Shown: piece by piece, positions 51,001 to 61,128 of the stretch | How the letters are laid out: every line of letters starts with the position of its first letter | Position numbering within the stretch: position 1 is the first letter of the stretch | DNA from: an uncultured Acidimicrobiia bacterium | GTDB taxonomy: Bacteria > Actinomycetota > Acidimicrobiia > Acidimicrobiales > CAIXPF01 | Direction: 5' to 3' | Assembly: GCA_903921205.1 (NCBI GenBank) | Contig: CAIXPF010000180.1 | Span: forward strand, 1 to 64,000 | DNA length: 64,000 nucleotides | The notes under the pieces: generated by a model | Seen by the model: the letters and a program-made list of their open reading frames with translations, nothing else | Databases searched by the model: none | What the model was told of the DNA's origin: nothing | Position numbers and translations under genes: made by a program

Positions 51001-51224
51001 AGTGGCCTCCCGACCTCGGGAACCCCCGCGGTGCGGTGAACGATGGCGGATGACCCGCCGCGGCGGGTATCACTCTACCGAGGCGACGGCGGCCGGGGTC
51101 TGACCCTCTCTGAGCAGGACGTGTGGGGCCCTCAGCGCGCCTCGACCGGCCATCCGGGCGGGTAGTGCGGCTGCACCCGGACGGCATCGTTCCCGGGTCG
51201 GGACGCTTCAGCGGAGCGCGCGGG

Positions 51225-52088
51225 TCACTGCTGGAGATGGCCGAGCACGGCCTCGCGCATGGCCACCAGCGGTGCGGCGATGCCGGTCCACAGCTCGAAC
51301 GCGTAGGCGGCCTGGTGCAGCAGCATCCCCACGCCGTTGACCGTGGTGGCACCGCACGCGGCGGCGACCTCGAGCAGACCGGTCCGTATGGGCTGATACA
51401 CCAGGTCGGCGACGACCTGCCCGGTATGCAGCAAGGTCGGATCGAAGGGCAGGACCGGTTCGGCCGGTGGCCGTACCCCCATGCCCAACGAGGTGGCGTT
51501 GACCACGATGTCGGCCGTAGCGATGGCGGACTCCTCGGCCAGCACACCCACGGGCCCTGCCAGTGCCACGGCCTGCTCGGCACGGGCACGGTTGCGGTTG
51601 ACGACCAGGATGCGGGCCGCACCCGCCTCGGCGAGAGCCTCGGTCACCGCCCGGCCGGCGCCGCCGGCCCCGACGACGGCCACGCAGGCCCCGGACGGGT
51701 CGACCCCGGCCTCGTGACGCAGCGAGTCGACGAAGCCGCGCCCGTCGGTGTTCTCGCCGAACAACCCGTCCTCGTCACGCCGCACACAGTTCACCGCACC
51801 GAGACGTTGGGCGGCCCCGCTGAGGCGCCCGGCCAACGCGGCAGCGACCGCCTCCTTGTGCGGCATCGTCACCGAGAGTCCGCCGAGGCCGAGGGTCCGC
51901 ATGGCGTCGAGCGCCGCCGGTGCCGCACCTGCGGCGACCGGGAACGCGACGTACACCCAGTCCAACCCCGCCGCCCGGAATCCGGCGTTGTGCAGCACCG
52001 GCGACAGCGAGTGGGTCACCGGATCGCCGATGACCGCAGCGACCCGGGTCGATCCACGGGGTGAGCCCGACACGGCCGGTTCGCTCAT
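51225..52088 (-). CDS. aroE: Shikimate dehydrogenase
   Basis: VIGDPVTHSLSPVLHNAGFRAAGLDW, VTMPHKEAVAAALAG, VVGAGGAGRAVTEALAEAGA. Confidence 0.95.
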   Translation of the reverse strand: MSEPAVSGSPRGSTRVAAVIGDPVTHSLSPVLHNAGFRAAGLDWVYVAFPVAAGAAPAALDAMRTLGLGGLSVTMPHKEAVAAALAGRLSGAAQRLGAVNCVRRDEDGLFGENTDGRGFVDSLRHEAGVDPSGACVAVVGAGGAGRAVTEALAEAGAARILVVNRNRARAEQAVALAGPVGVLAEESAIATADIVVNATSLGMGVRPPAEPVLPFDPTLLHTGQVVADLVYQPIRTGLLEVAAACGATTVNGVGMLLHQAAYAFELWTGIAAPLVAMREAVLGHLQQ

Positions 52089-53314
52089 CCGAGCAGTCCT
52101 TTCGCCTCGGCGGCAGCCACGAGCTCGTCAAAGGTGTCTGCGTCGTCGGTGAACGCATGACGGCCGTCGCTGTCCTTGAGCACGTAGTACAGCCACGGTC
52201 CGGGCGCAGGGTTCAGCGCCGCTTCCAACGAGGCGCGGCCCGGGGCAGAGATCGGCCCGGGTGGTAGGCCCGGCACTCGGCGGGTGTTGTACGGCGAATC
52301 GCTGTTCAACTCGGCAACGGTCAGCGTGTTGCCCTCCTTGCCGAACCCGTACAGGGTGGTGGCGTCGATACCGAGCGGCATGTCCTCGGCGAGCCGGTTG
52401 TAGATGACCCGGGCAACCTTTGCCCGCTCCTCCGGCACCTTGGCCTCTTCCTCGATCATCGAGGCGATGATGACCACCTCGTAGGGCGTCAACCCGAGCG
52501 CCGCGGCCCGTTCGTCGAGCTTGATCTCGGCGGCGACGGCCTCGAACTGTGCCGCCATCTTGCTGAGCACTGCGACCTCGTCGGCATCATCGGCCACCTG
52601 GTAGGTGTCCGGGAACAGCAGCCCTTCGAGCGAGCCGCTGGGCGGGAGGTACGCCGAGGGGATCTTCCCGCTGCCGAGGGCCGCGGTGATGCTCTCGACA
52701 CTGAAGCGCGGCAACGAGTCGGCCACCGACTCGGCGAGCTGCGTCAGGCGCAATCCCTCGGGAACCGTGAGGTTGGCGTAACCCACCGGCTTCGGTCCGG
52801 CCTTGAGGACCTCGAGCGCCTCCCACAGCGCCATGTCCTTGCGCAGGGTGAACGTGCCGGCGTTCAGCACGCTGCCCCCCTTCAGCCGGGCGTACTCCTG
52901 GAACAGCCTGGCGTTGCCCACCACACCGGCATCGGCGAGCACCTCGGCCACCTCGGCGGTGGTGGACCCGAGCGGGATCTCCACCACCACGACCTCGCCA
53001 GGATCGCCGGCGGGGTTCACGAGGTGGTAGCCCCACCGCACCGCCAGCAGGAGAACGACCAGCACCCCCAGCTTCACCAGCAAGGACGGGCCGATGAACC
53101 GTGGGGGCTCGGGCGCCCGACGGGGAATGCGCACGTACTTGCCCGGCGCATCGGGGGACCCGAAGAACGCGCCGTACCCGTCGTCGTCGTAGCCGTCGTC
53201 ACCCTGGTCGTACAGCGCCGCCGGAGCCTCGCGGTAGCGGCCAGCACCAGCTGCGGTGTCCCCGCGCCGCGACTCGGCCCGTGCTGAGCCCTGCGGAGAG
53301 CGAGGGTCGGTCAC
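52085..53314 (-). CDS. mltG: Endolytic transglycosylase MltG (YceG-like)
   Basis: One TM segment; FPDTYQV, VVIIASMIEEEAKVPEERAKVARVIYNRL, YNTRRVPGLPPGPISAPGRASLEAALNP. Confidence 0.93.
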   Translation of the reverse strand: MTDPRSPQGSARAESRRGDTAAGAGRYREAPAALYDQGDDGYDDDGYGAFFGSPDAPGKYVRIPRRAPEPPRFIGPSLLVKLGVLVVLLLAVRWGYHLVNPAGDPGEVVVVEIPLGSTTAEVAEVLADAGVVGNARLFQEYARLKGGSVLNAGTFTLRKDMALWEALEVLKAGPKPVGYANLTVPEGLRLTQLAESVADSLPRFSVESITAALGSGKIPSAYLPPSGSLEGLLFPDTYQVADDADEVAVLSKMAAQFEAVAAEIKLDERAAALGLTPYEVVIIASMIEEEAKVPEERAKVARVIYNRLAEDMPLGIDATTLYGFGKEGNTLTVAELNSDSPYNTRRVPGLPPGPISAPGRASLEAALNPAPGPWLYYVLKDSDGRHAFTDDADTFDELVAAAEAKGLLG

Positions 53315-53820
53315 TGCTGCTCCGTTCCTGCCGGCGTCGAACCCGCCGTGCGTGTGTTCGGCGTCGCGCCGTGCGGCTGCGCCACCCCGGCGGCCTCGGC
53401 ATCCAGCCAGGCCTGCAGGATCACCGCTGCGGCGACCTGGTCGATGACCTTGCGCCCCTTCTTGGTGTTCACCCCGGCCCGGTGCAGCGAACGCTGCGCC
53501 GTGACCGTCGTGAGACGTTCGTCGTGGGTGCACACCGGGACCGACAGCGACGTACGGAGTTGCTCGATCTCCTCGAGCACCGCCAGCGCAGCGGGGCCGG
53601 CGGCACCACCGAGCGAGGTCGGCAGCCCGACCACCACCCGCACCGCACCGGCCTCGTCCACCAGTTCGGCGATACGACGATGATCCCGTCCCCGGTCGCC
53701 ACTGCGAGCCACGACCTCGTAGGGCGTGGCCAGCAGGCCACCGGAGTCGCACAGTGCCACCCCGATGCGCCGTTCGCCGAGGTCGAGACCCAGCGAACGC
53801 CGGTCGCTGCGGTCAGCCAC
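53311..53820 (-). CDS. ruvX: Holliday junction resolvase-like protein (YqgF/RuvX)
   Basis: LGLDLGERRIGVALCDSGG, VVVGLPTSLGG, CTHDERLTTVTAQRSL..KKGRKVIDQVAAAVILQAWLD. Confidence 0.93.
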   Translation of the reverse strand: MADRSDRRSLGLDLGERRIGVALCDSGGLLATPYEVVARSGDRGRDHRRIAELVDEAGAVRVVVGLPTSLGGAAGPAALAVLEEIEQLRTSLSVPVCTHDERLTTVTAQRSLHRAGVNTKKGRKVIDQVAAAVILQAWLDAEAAGVAQPHGATPNTRTAGSTPAGTEQQ

Positions 53821-56377
53821 GTCCGAGCGCCGCCCGGATGGCCTCGAGCGCCCGGTCGATCCCGGCGGGGTCCTTGCCACCGGCCACGGCGAGCTCGTCG
53901 CCCTTGCCACCGCCACCCTTGATGAGCCTCGACACCTCGCCCACGAGGTTCCCCGCATGGTGCCCGCTGTCCTTACGTGCCGCAGCGACGAGCGCCACGC
54001 CGCCACCCTCGGCCTCGCCACCCAACACCGCCAGCACGATGCCGGCCTTGTTGCGCACCGACAGCGCCAGCTCCCGGTAGTCGTCGCGGGGCAAGCCGTC
54101 GACCCGGGCCACGACGATGCCGTCGACCGCTGCTGCGGCCAGCTCGTCGGCCCGGCCGGAGGAGAGCTGGCGGCGCAAGGTCTTGAGCTCGCCTTCCAGG
54201 GACTTGATCTGGCTCACCCGGCGCTCCGCGCCCTCGACCAGTTCGTCGAGGCTGACGTTGAGCACCGCCGCCAGCTGCCGCAGATGCGCCTCGGCGTCAC
54301 GCAACCGGGTGAGGGTGTCGAAGCCGGTGGTGGCCTCGATGCGCCGCAGGTTGGACCCGATCGAGCCCTCGGAAACGACCTTCACCGTGCCGATGTCACC
54401 GGTCTGGCGAACGTGGGTGCCGCCGCACAGCTCGACCGACGGGCCGGCCTCGATGACCCGCACGACGTCGCCGTACTTGTCCCCGAAGAAAGCCAGGGCA
54501 CCGAGCTCCTCGGCGGTGGCCTTGGTGGTCTCGAACGAACGCACCGGATGGTTGGCCAGCACCTCTGCGGCGACGAGGTCCTCGATACGGGCGATCTGCT
54601 CGGGGGTCACCGCGTCGTAGTGGCTGAAGTCGAAGCGGAGGCGACCCGGTTCCACCAGCGAGCCCTGCTGGCGTACGTGGTCGCCGAGCACGTCGCGCAT
54701 CGCCCAGTGCAGCAGGTGGGTGCCGGTGTGGTTGCGCCGGATCGCATTGCGGCGGTCGACGGTGATCTCGGCACGCGCTTCCTGGCCCGGATACACCGTG
54801 CCCTCGCTACGGGCGATGTGATGACGCACCAGCCCGGGCAGGGCATAGGTGGTGTCGCCGATCTCGAGGGTCCCGGTGTCGGTGCTGATCCGGCCGGTGT
54901 CGCCCACCTGGCCACCGGCCTCGGCGTAGAACGGGGTGCGATCGAGGAAGACGGCATCGCCGATGACCGCGAGGATCTTGGCATCGAGGTCGGTTCGATC
55001 GGACCGCGCCTGGTAGTCGGTCAGGCCGAACTGTTCGACCAACTCCTGGTAATCGTCGAGGTGCTCGTGGGCGGTGACGTCCTTGCGGGCATCCTTGGCC
55101 CGTTTGCGCTGCGCCGCCATCTCGGCGGTGAATCCCTCGACATCGACGCTGATGTCGCGCTCAGCGGTGATCTCCTGGGTCACCTCGAGGGGGAACCCGT
55201 AGGTGTCGTGCAACTGGAACGCCACCGAGCCGCCGAGGCGACCACCGGCGGGTACCGCCGCCAACGCGTCGTCGAGGATGACCGACCCGGTGCGCAGCGT
55301 CTGGCGGAACCGCTCCTCCTCGCGGGTGATGACCCCGCGGACGAAGTCGTGGGACCGCTGCAGCTCGGGGTAGTCGTTGCCCATCACACCGACCACGGCG
55401 TCGACCATGCGGGGCATGACCAGGTCGTTGAGCCCGAGGATGTAGGCATGACGCACGGCACGGCGGATGATGCGCCGCAGCACGTAGCCCCGGCCCTCGT
55501 TGGAGGGGAACACGCCGTCGGACACCAGGAAGGTCATGGTCCGGGCATGCTCGGCGAAGATGCGCAGCGAGACGTCCTTGACCGGATCGACGCCGTAGCG
55601 GACCCCGGAGGCCGACTGGGCCACGTCGAGCAGTTGCACGAACTCGTCGATGTCCCACACCGAGTCGACTCCCTGCAGCACCGTGAGGACCCGCTCGAGG
55701 CCCGCACCGGTGTCGATCGACGGCTTGGGCAGCGGCACGCGGGTGCCGTCGGCCTGGCCGTCGTATTGCATGAACACCAGGTTCCAGATCTCGACGAAGC
55801 GTTCGTCTCCGCCGAAGGCAGGACCGCCGTCGGCACCGTGCTCGGGGCCCTTGTCCCAGAAGATCTCACTGCAGGGGCCGCACGGCCCCGTGTCGCCGGC
55901 CTGCCAGAAGTTGTCCTTGTCGAGACGCTGGATGCGCGACATCGGGACACCGACCTGCTCATGCCAGATGCGTTCGGCGTCGTCGTCGCTGACGTGCACG
56001 GTGATCCACAACCGCTCGGGGTCGAGGCCCAGCTTCTCGGTGAACAGCTCCCACGCCCAGGCGATGGCCTCGGCCTTGAAGTAGTCCCCGAAGGAGAAGT
56101 TGCCGAGCATCTCGAAGAAGGTGAGATGCCGCTTGGTCCGGCCGACCTCCTCGAGATCGTTGTGCTTGCCGCCCGCCCGGACACATTTCTGGACGGTCAC
56201 GGCCCGCCGGAACGGCGGCACCTCCTCGCCGACGAAGTAGGGCTTGAACGGCACCATGCCCGCCACGGTGAACAACAGCGTGGGGTCGACGGGGATCAAG
56301 CTGGCCGACGGGACATTGGTGTGCCCCCGCTCGGTGAAGAAATCGACGAAGGCGCGACGGAGCTGATTGGCCTGCAT
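53813..56377 (-). CDS. alaS: Alanyl-tRNA synthetase
   Basis: LRRAFVDFFTERGHTNVPSASLIPVDPTLLFTVAGMVPFKPYF; HTGTHLLHWAMRDVLG; VELCGGTHVRQTGDIG. Confidence 0.98.
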   Translation of the reverse strand: MQANQLRRAFVDFFTERGHTNVPSASLIPVDPTLLFTVAGMVPFKPYFVGEEVPPFRRAVTVQKCVRAGGKHNDLEEVGRTKRHLTFFEMLGNFSFGDYFKAEAIAWAWELFTEKLGLDPERLWITVHVSDDDAERIWHEQVGVPMSRIQRLDKDNFWQAGDTGPCGPCSEIFWDKGPEHGADGGPAFGGDERFVEIWNLVFMQYDGQADGTRVPLPKPSIDTGAGLERVLTVLQGVDSVWDIDEFVQLLDVAQSASGVRYGVDPVKDVSLRIFAEHARTMTFLVSDGVFPSNEGRGYVLRRIIRRAVRHAYILGLNDLVMPRMVDAVVGVMGNDYPELQRSHDFVRGVITREEERFRQTLRTGSVILDDALAAVPAGGRLGGSVAFQLHDTYGFPLEVTQEITAERDISVDVEGFTAEMAAQRKRAKDARKDVTAHEHLDDYQELVEQFGLTDYQARSDRTDLDAKILAVIGDAVFLDRTPFYAEAGGQVGDTGRISTDTGTLEIGDTTYALPGLVRHHIARSEGTVYPGQEARAEITVDRRNAIRRNHTGTHLLHWAMRDVLGDHVRQQGSLVEPGRLRFDFSHYDAVTPEQIARIEDLVAAEVLANHPVRSFETTKATAEELGALAFFGDKYGDVVRVIEAGPSVELCGGTHVRQTGDIGTVKVVSEGSIGSNLRRIEATTGFDTLTRLRDAEAHLRQLAAVLNVSLDELVEGAERRVSQIKSLEGELKTLRRQLSSGRADELAAAAVDGIVVARVDGLPRDDYRELALSVRNKAGIVLAVLGGEAEGGGVALVAAARKDSGHHAGNLVGEVSRLIKGGGGKGDELAVAGGKDPAGIDRALEAIRAALGRG

Positions 56378-56426
56378 ATGCAGGTCTGAGCCTATCCCAG
56401 CTCCCGCCCGCTATCGCGCTCTTGGT

Positions 56427-56645
56427 TCAGCGGAGCTTGGCCCGTAGCCGTTGCTCGGTGTCCGCCATGGCCGCCTTGCCCTCGCGCCGGGCCGCGTCGA
56501 CCCGTTGACCGACATTGGTCGCCATCCGCTTGCCGACCGCGACCGGCGTGTACTGATCGGCCACCGCGTTCGCCGTACGGACCGTCCAACGTTTGCCGAT
56601 GGTGACCGCTGCCGCGCCCACCGCCATCCAGAACAGTCGTCTCAT
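56427..56645 (-). CDS. Small hypothetical protein (72 aa) between alaS and the DUF948-like gene
   Basis: MRRLFWMAVGAAAVTIGKRWTVRTANAVADQYTPVAVGKRMATNVGQRVDAARREGKAAM; synteny with alaS. Confidence 0.7.
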   Translation of the reverse strand: MRRLFWMAVGAAAVTIGKRWTVRTANAVADQYTPVAVGKRMATNVGQRVDAARREGKAAMADTEQRLRAKLR

Positions 56646-56658
56646 ACCGCTCGCCTCG

Positions 56659-57078
56659 TCATCGTCGATCCTTCCCCTCGCCGTTGCGGCGGGGCCGTCC
56701 AGCCGGCTGGTCGGGCTCGTCCTCGCCGTTCTGGCGCAGGCGGTTCGCTCCCCTACGGACCCCGGAGGCCACGGCGGCCGCCTTGATCATCGGGTTGGCC
56801 ACCGTACGGTAGGTCATCTTCGAGGCCTGTTCGATCACCTCGACCACCTGGCCCGCCCGGTCGAGCTGGTCCTCGGCGCGTTCCAACGAGCGCCGGGCGT
56901 CGCCGGAGAGCTCGAGCAGCTCGGCGCGCAGCGCCTCGGCAGCCGCCTCGAGCTGCGCGGCGCCACGACGCAATCGCCGAGCGGCAAGACGCAGGTTCCA
57001 CGCCGCCACGACCAGGGCCGCGGCGGCCAAGGTGGCGACGATGACGACGACCACCGCCGCCAGATCTGACGCGCTCAT
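56659..57078 (-). CDS. DUF948-like membrane protein
   Basis: MSASDLAAVVVVIVATLAAAALVVAAWNLRLAARRL..., one N-terminal TM plus a helical tail. Confidence 0.7.
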   Translation of the reverse strand: MSASDLAAVVVVIVATLAAAALVVAAWNLRLAARRLRRGAAQLEAAAEALRAELLELSGDARRSLERAEDQLDRAGQVVEVIEQASKMTYRTVANPMIKAAAVASGVRRGANRLRQNGEDEPDQPAGRPRRNGEGKDRR

Positions 57079-58397
57079 CGTGCACCGTCGGGCGGGTAGG
57101 GCCAGCGTTGGGCCGTCGTCGCCTCCCGGCCGTGCCGGGACGGCCGGTAGAACGCGCCGTCCACGCCATCGGGCAGGTATCGCTGCTCGACCCAACCACG
57201 TGGATCGTCGTGCGGATAGCGGTAGCCGACACCGTGGCCGAGCTGTTCCGCACCCCGGTAGCCGCTGCCGCGCAGGTGCGGCGGCACCCCTGGGTTGGAC
57301 CGGTTGCGCACGGCCTGCACTGCGGCATCGAGCGCCAGGTACACCCGGTTCGACTTCGGCGCCGTGGCCAGGTACACCACGGCGTGGGCCAGGTTGAGCC
57401 GCGCCTCGGGCAGGCCGACGTAGTCGACCGCGCGGGCGGCGGCATCGGCGACCACGAGCGCCATGGGATCGGCCATCCCGATGTCCTCCGAGGCCAGGAT
57501 GACCAGGCGTCGGGCGATGAACCGGGCGTCCTCGCCGGCCTCGAGCATGTGGGCCAGCCAGTACAGCCCGCCATCCACGTCGGAGCCGCGCACGCTCTTG
57601 ATGAGCGCGCTGGCGACGTCGTAGTGCTCGTCCACGCCGTAGCCGATGGCCTTGGTTCCCAGGGCGTCGACGGCATCGTCGAGGGAGATGACCACCTCCC
57701 CCGGCGCCGTGCGGGCTCCGCAACGGCCCACCGCCAGCGCCGCCGCCACGTCGAGAGCCCCCAGCGCGTGACGGGCGTCGCCGTTGGCAACCCCGGCGAG
57801 ATGGTCGATCGCTACCGGATCGGCCTGTACTCCGAGGGAGGCGAGGCCCCGCTCGAGCAACAGCCCGATGTCCTGCACCGTCAACGGTTCGAGCCGGAAC
57901 AGCGACGATCGGGACAGCAACGGGGGGTTGACCTCGAAGTACGGGTTCTCGGTGGTCGCCCCGATGAAGGTCAACAGCCCCGACTCCACCGCAGGCAGCA
58001 GCGCGTCCTGCTGGGCGCGGTTGAAACGGTGGACCTCGTCGAGGAACAGGATCGTGCCCTGCCCGTGCTCGCCGAGACGACGTTGCGCGTCGGCGATGAC
58101 CTCACGCACGTCCTTCACCGTGGCCGTGACCGCCGACAGCTGCACGAACGTGGAGGATGACGCCTCCGCCAGGAGCCGGGCCAGGGAGGTCTTGCCGGTC
58201 CCCGGGGGTCCCCACAGGATCAACGAGGTCAGGCGGTCGGCGTCGGCCAGAGCCCGCAGTGGCCGCCCGGGCCCGAGCAGCTGCCGGTGCCCGACGATCT
58301 CGTCGAGCTTCCGCGGCCGCAACCGTTCGGCGAGCGGGGCCCGGCGGTCGAGGTGCCGTTCCGCCACCACACCGAAGAGGTCGTCGGGGGCACTCAC
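57075..58397 (-). CDS. rarA: Replication-associated recombination protein A (RarA/MgsA AAA+ ATPase)
   Basis: PLAERLRPRKLDEIVGHRQLLGPG, LILWGPPGTGKTSLARLLAE, ILFLDEVHRFNRAQQDALLPAVE, FIGATTENPYFEVN. Confidence 0.95.
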   Translation of the reverse strand: MSAPDDLFGVVAERHLDRRAPLAERLRPRKLDEIVGHRQLLGPGRPLRALADADRLTSLILWGPPGTGKTSLARLLAEASSSTFVQLSAVTATVKDVREVIADAQRRLGEHGQGTILFLDEVHRFNRAQQDALLPAVESGLLTFIGATTENPYFEVNPPLLSRSSLFRLEPLTVQDIGLLLERGLASLGVQADPVAIDHLAGVANGDARHALGALDVAAALAVGRCGARTAPGEVVISLDDAVDALGTKAIGYGVDEHYDVASALIKSVRGSDVDGGLYWLAHMLEAGEDARFIARRLVILASEDIGMADPMALVVADAAARAVDYVGLPEARLNLAHAVVYLATAPKSNRVYLALDAAVQAVRNRSNPGVPPHLRGSGYRGAEQLGHGVGYRYPHDDPRGWVEQRYLPDGVDGAFYRPSRHGREATTAQRWPYPPDGAR

Positions 58398-58440
58398 AGA
58401 ACCCCATCCTAGGCCAGGCCCCCGGTTCGGGTCCGTCGTA

Positions 58441-58473
58441 CCTGCCCAAGCCCTGCCCAGGCCCTGCCCAGGC
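58441..58473. repeat. 11-bp tandem repeat, 3 copies
   Basis: CCTGCCCAAGC CCTGCCCAGGC CCTGCCCAGGC in the intergenic region between rarA and the divergent ORF. Confidence 0.85.
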
Positions 58474-58588
58474 CCGCCCACCCCCTGCCGTGACCCGGCG
58501 ACCTGCGGGCGGACGCTGCCCGTGGCCGGGCGCCCACGTGGGGTCGAACCACTTTCCCGCTACCCCTGATCAGGGCCACAATGGCGCG

Positions 58589-59221
58589 GTGGGATCGTGG
58601 GCGGGGCGTATCGGGATGGTCTGGCTGGTGGCGTCCGTCCTGGCCATGGCGATCCTCACCGCGTTCGTCTTCATCGGTACCTGGCGCCGTCGCCTCGCCG
58701 GCGAGAGCTTCGGCTACGTGACCTTCGAACCGACCGGCCGAGTCATCGACCTCACCGCCCGGGCCGGACCCGGCCACCCCGATGACGGCCACGACCGCGA
58801 GCACCCCGATGCTCCACAGGCCGGCACCGTGCCCACCGAGGACGAAGGGCCCGACCGTCCCCTGCGTCGGCCCGCACCGGTCAGCGGACGTTCCGACGCC
58901 GTCGATCGGCTGCTTGCCGGGGTGTCGTTGCCGTGCGGGCTGCAGGAACTCCCCGACGACGGCCACGACGGACGACGGCGGGTGGCGTTCCACACCACCG
59001 GGCACCCGCCCCGCGAGGTCGCCATCGGCGTGGTCGACGAACTCGAACGTCTCGGCGTGCACCTCGAGCCGCTCAGCTACAGCGAGGCCCGGGCATTTCG
59101 TGACGGGTTCGAGGTAGCGGTCACGATGTTCGTCGAACCCAGCCGGGTCGTGCGCGACCGACGCCTGGCCTTTCCCGGCGTCGACCCGAAGGCCATCGTG
59201 ATCGAGTTCTCGGCGGTCTGA
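58589..59221 (+). CDS. Hypothetical single-TM protein
   Basis: ORF VGSWAGRIGMVWLVASVLAMAILTAFVFIGTWRRR...; N-terminal TM; family not recognised. Confidence 0.6.
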   Translation: MGSWAGRIGMVWLVASVLAMAILTAFVFIGTWRRRLAGESFGYVTFEPTGRVIDLTARAGPGHPDDGHDREHPDAPQAGTVPTEDEGPDRPLRRPAPVSGRSDAVDRLLAGVSLPCGLQELPDDGHDGRRRVAFHTTGHPPREVAIGVVDELERLGVHLEPLSYSEARAFRDGFEVAVTMFVEPSRVVRDRRLAFPGVDPKAIVIEFSAV

Positions 59222-59271
59222 GTGCCCGATGGCCACGGACGGCCACGTCGTCGAGCGACGCAGCCGGGTGG

Positions 59272-61041
59272 TCAGGCCTTCGGGAGAAGCCTCAGGCCGA
59301 GCTCGTTGAGCTGCCGCTGGTCGATCTCGGTCGGCGCGTTGGTCAGCGGATCGAGACCGGACTGGGTCTTGGGGAAGGCGATGACCTCACGGATGTTCTC
59401 CTCGCCGCAGAGCAGGGCCACGAGGCGGTCGATGCCGAAGGCGAAACCGGCATGGGGCGGGGCGCCGTAGCGGAAGGCGTCGAGCAGGAAGCCGAACTTG
59501 CGCTGCTGCTCCGCCTCGCCGATGCCGAGCAGCTCGAAGATCCGCTGCTGCACGTCGCCCCGATGGATCCGGACACTGCCCGAGCCCAACTCCCAGCCGT
59601 TGAGCACCAGGTCGTAGGCCTGCGAACGCGATGCCAGCAGCACGTCGGAGGACGGCACCGGGTCACCGAGACCACCGAGGCTGGCGATGTCATCGGGATG
59701 GGGCATGGTGAAGGGGTGGTGCGCCGGGATCGGGCCGCCGGTCTCGGCGTCGATCCCCTCGAACAGCGGGAAGTCCACCACCCACAGGAAGTTCAGGCCG
59801 CCCTCGTTGACCGGGGGACGGCCGAGCGCCAGGCGCAGCAGCCCGAGCACGTGGCGCACCACGCTGCGCTCGTCGGCCACCAGGTACAGCACGTCACCGG
59901 GCTGCGCCTCCAACGTCGACACGATCGCGGACAGCTCATCGGCCGAGAGGAACTTCGACACCGGCGAGTTGAGCACCCCGCCCTCCTCGACCCGCATCCA
60001 CACCAGGCCCTTGGCCCCCCAACGCTTGGCGTTCTCGGTGAGCTCGTCGAGCTGCTTGCGGGTGCGAGCAGCGCCACCGGGCTCGCGGATCGCCTTCACG
60101 CACGGAGCCCTGAAGGCGTTGAACTCCGTAGCGGCGAACAGCGGCGTGAGCTCGACCAGCTCCATACCGAAGCGCACGTCGGGCTTGTCCGAGCCGAACC
60201 GTTCCTGCGCCTCGTGCCAGGTCAGATCTCCGAGGAACGCCGGGCGGGATCCGGTCACCGACTCCGCCGCAGCGAGCACGGCCTCGGTGATGAAACGGCG
60301 GACGTCGTCGCCGGAGACGAAGCTGGCCTCGGCATCGAGCTGGGTGAACTCGAACTGCCGGTCCGCCCGCAGGTCCTCGTCGCGCAGGCATCGGGCGATC
60401 TGGTAGTAGCGGTCCATCCCGCCGACCATCGACAGCTGTTTGAACAACTGCGGCGACTGGGGCAGGGCGTAGAACGAGCCCGGCTTGAGGCGGCTGGGCA
60501 CCACGAAGTCGCGTGCGCCCTCGGGGGTCGAGGCGATCAGCATCGGCGTCTCGATCTCGAGGAACCCCTGCGATTCCATCGAGTGGCGGACGACCGAGTT
60601 GACCTTGGCCCGGGTGCGCAGGTTCCGCTGCAGCCGCTCACGGCGCAGGTCGAGGTAGCGGAAGCGCAGCCGCTGGTTCTCGTCGACGTCGATCCGGTCC
60701 GACAGCGGGATGGGCGGCGGCTCCGAGGCCGAGAGGATCTCCACCGCACAATCGGTGATCTCCACCGCACCGGTGGGGATCTCGGGGTTCTCGTTGCCCG
60801 CCGGCCGGCGGGTGACGGTGCCGGTCACCCGCAGCACGTACTCGTTGCGCACGTCGACCGAACCGTCCACGACGCACTGCACCACGCCACTGCGGTCACG
60901 CAGATCGACGAAGGCGAGGCTGGCGCCGTGTTCACGACGCCGGGCCACCCAGCCGCACAGCGATACGGTCGCGCCGAGATGCGCCTCGCCGAGGTCGCCG
61001 CAGTAGTGGGTACGCATGGAGGTCTGGGCCGGGTCCGTCAC
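59272..61041 (-). CDS. aspS: Aspartyl-tRNA synthetase (bacterial type; start may be ATG 61017)
   Basis: MRTHYCGDLGEAHLGATVSLCGWVARRREHGASLAFVDLRDRSGVVQ, FLEIETPMLIASTPEGARDFVVPSR, GFAFGIDRLVALLCGEENIREVIAFPKTQSGLDPL. Confidence 0.97.
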   Translation of the reverse strand: MTDPAQTSMRTHYCGDLGEAHLGATVSLCGWVARRREHGASLAFVDLRDRSGVVQCVVDGSVDVRNEYVLRVTGTVTRRPAGNENPEIPTGAVEITDCAVEILSASEPPPIPLSDRIDVDENQRLRFRYLDLRRERLQRNLRTRAKVNSVVRHSMESQGFLEIETPMLIASTPEGARDFVVPSRLKPGSFYALPQSPQLFKQLSMVGGMDRYYQIARCLRDEDLRADRQFEFTQLDAEASFVSGDDVRRFITEAVLAAAESVTGSRPAFLGDLTWHEAQERFGSDKPDVRFGMELVELTPLFAATEFNAFRAPCVKAIREPGGAARTRKQLDELTENAKRWGAKGLVWMRVEEGGVLNSPVSKFLSADELSAIVSTLEAQPGDVLYLVADERSVVRHVLGLLRLALGRPPVNEGGLNFLWVVDFPLFEGIDAETGGPIPAHHPFTMPHPDDIASLGGLGDPVPSSDVLLASRSQAYDLVLNGWELGSGSVRIHRGDVQQRIFELLGIGEAEQQRKFGFLLDAFRYGAPPHAGFAFGIDRLVALLCGEENIREVIAFPKTQSGLDPLTNAPTEIDQRQLNELGLRLLPKA

Positions 61042-61128
61042 GGGGGAAGAAGCTAGCGGCTCCGCAGCGGGACTCCTCCCATGGTGCACCGGACACCTGC
61101 GGCCCGGGCCCGACGTTCGGGCGGTACG

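Noticed and set aside
53726-56389. 887-aa plus-strand ORF
   Set aside because: Antisense shadow of alaS in high-GC DNA; composition rich in His/Arg/Gly/Val with no domain; alaS on the minus strand is unambiguous.
58530-58590. Possible tRNA gene suggested by GGTTCGACCCC on the minus strand
   Set aside because: The flanking segment is too short and acceptor, D and anticodon arms do not form; kept only as a weak note.
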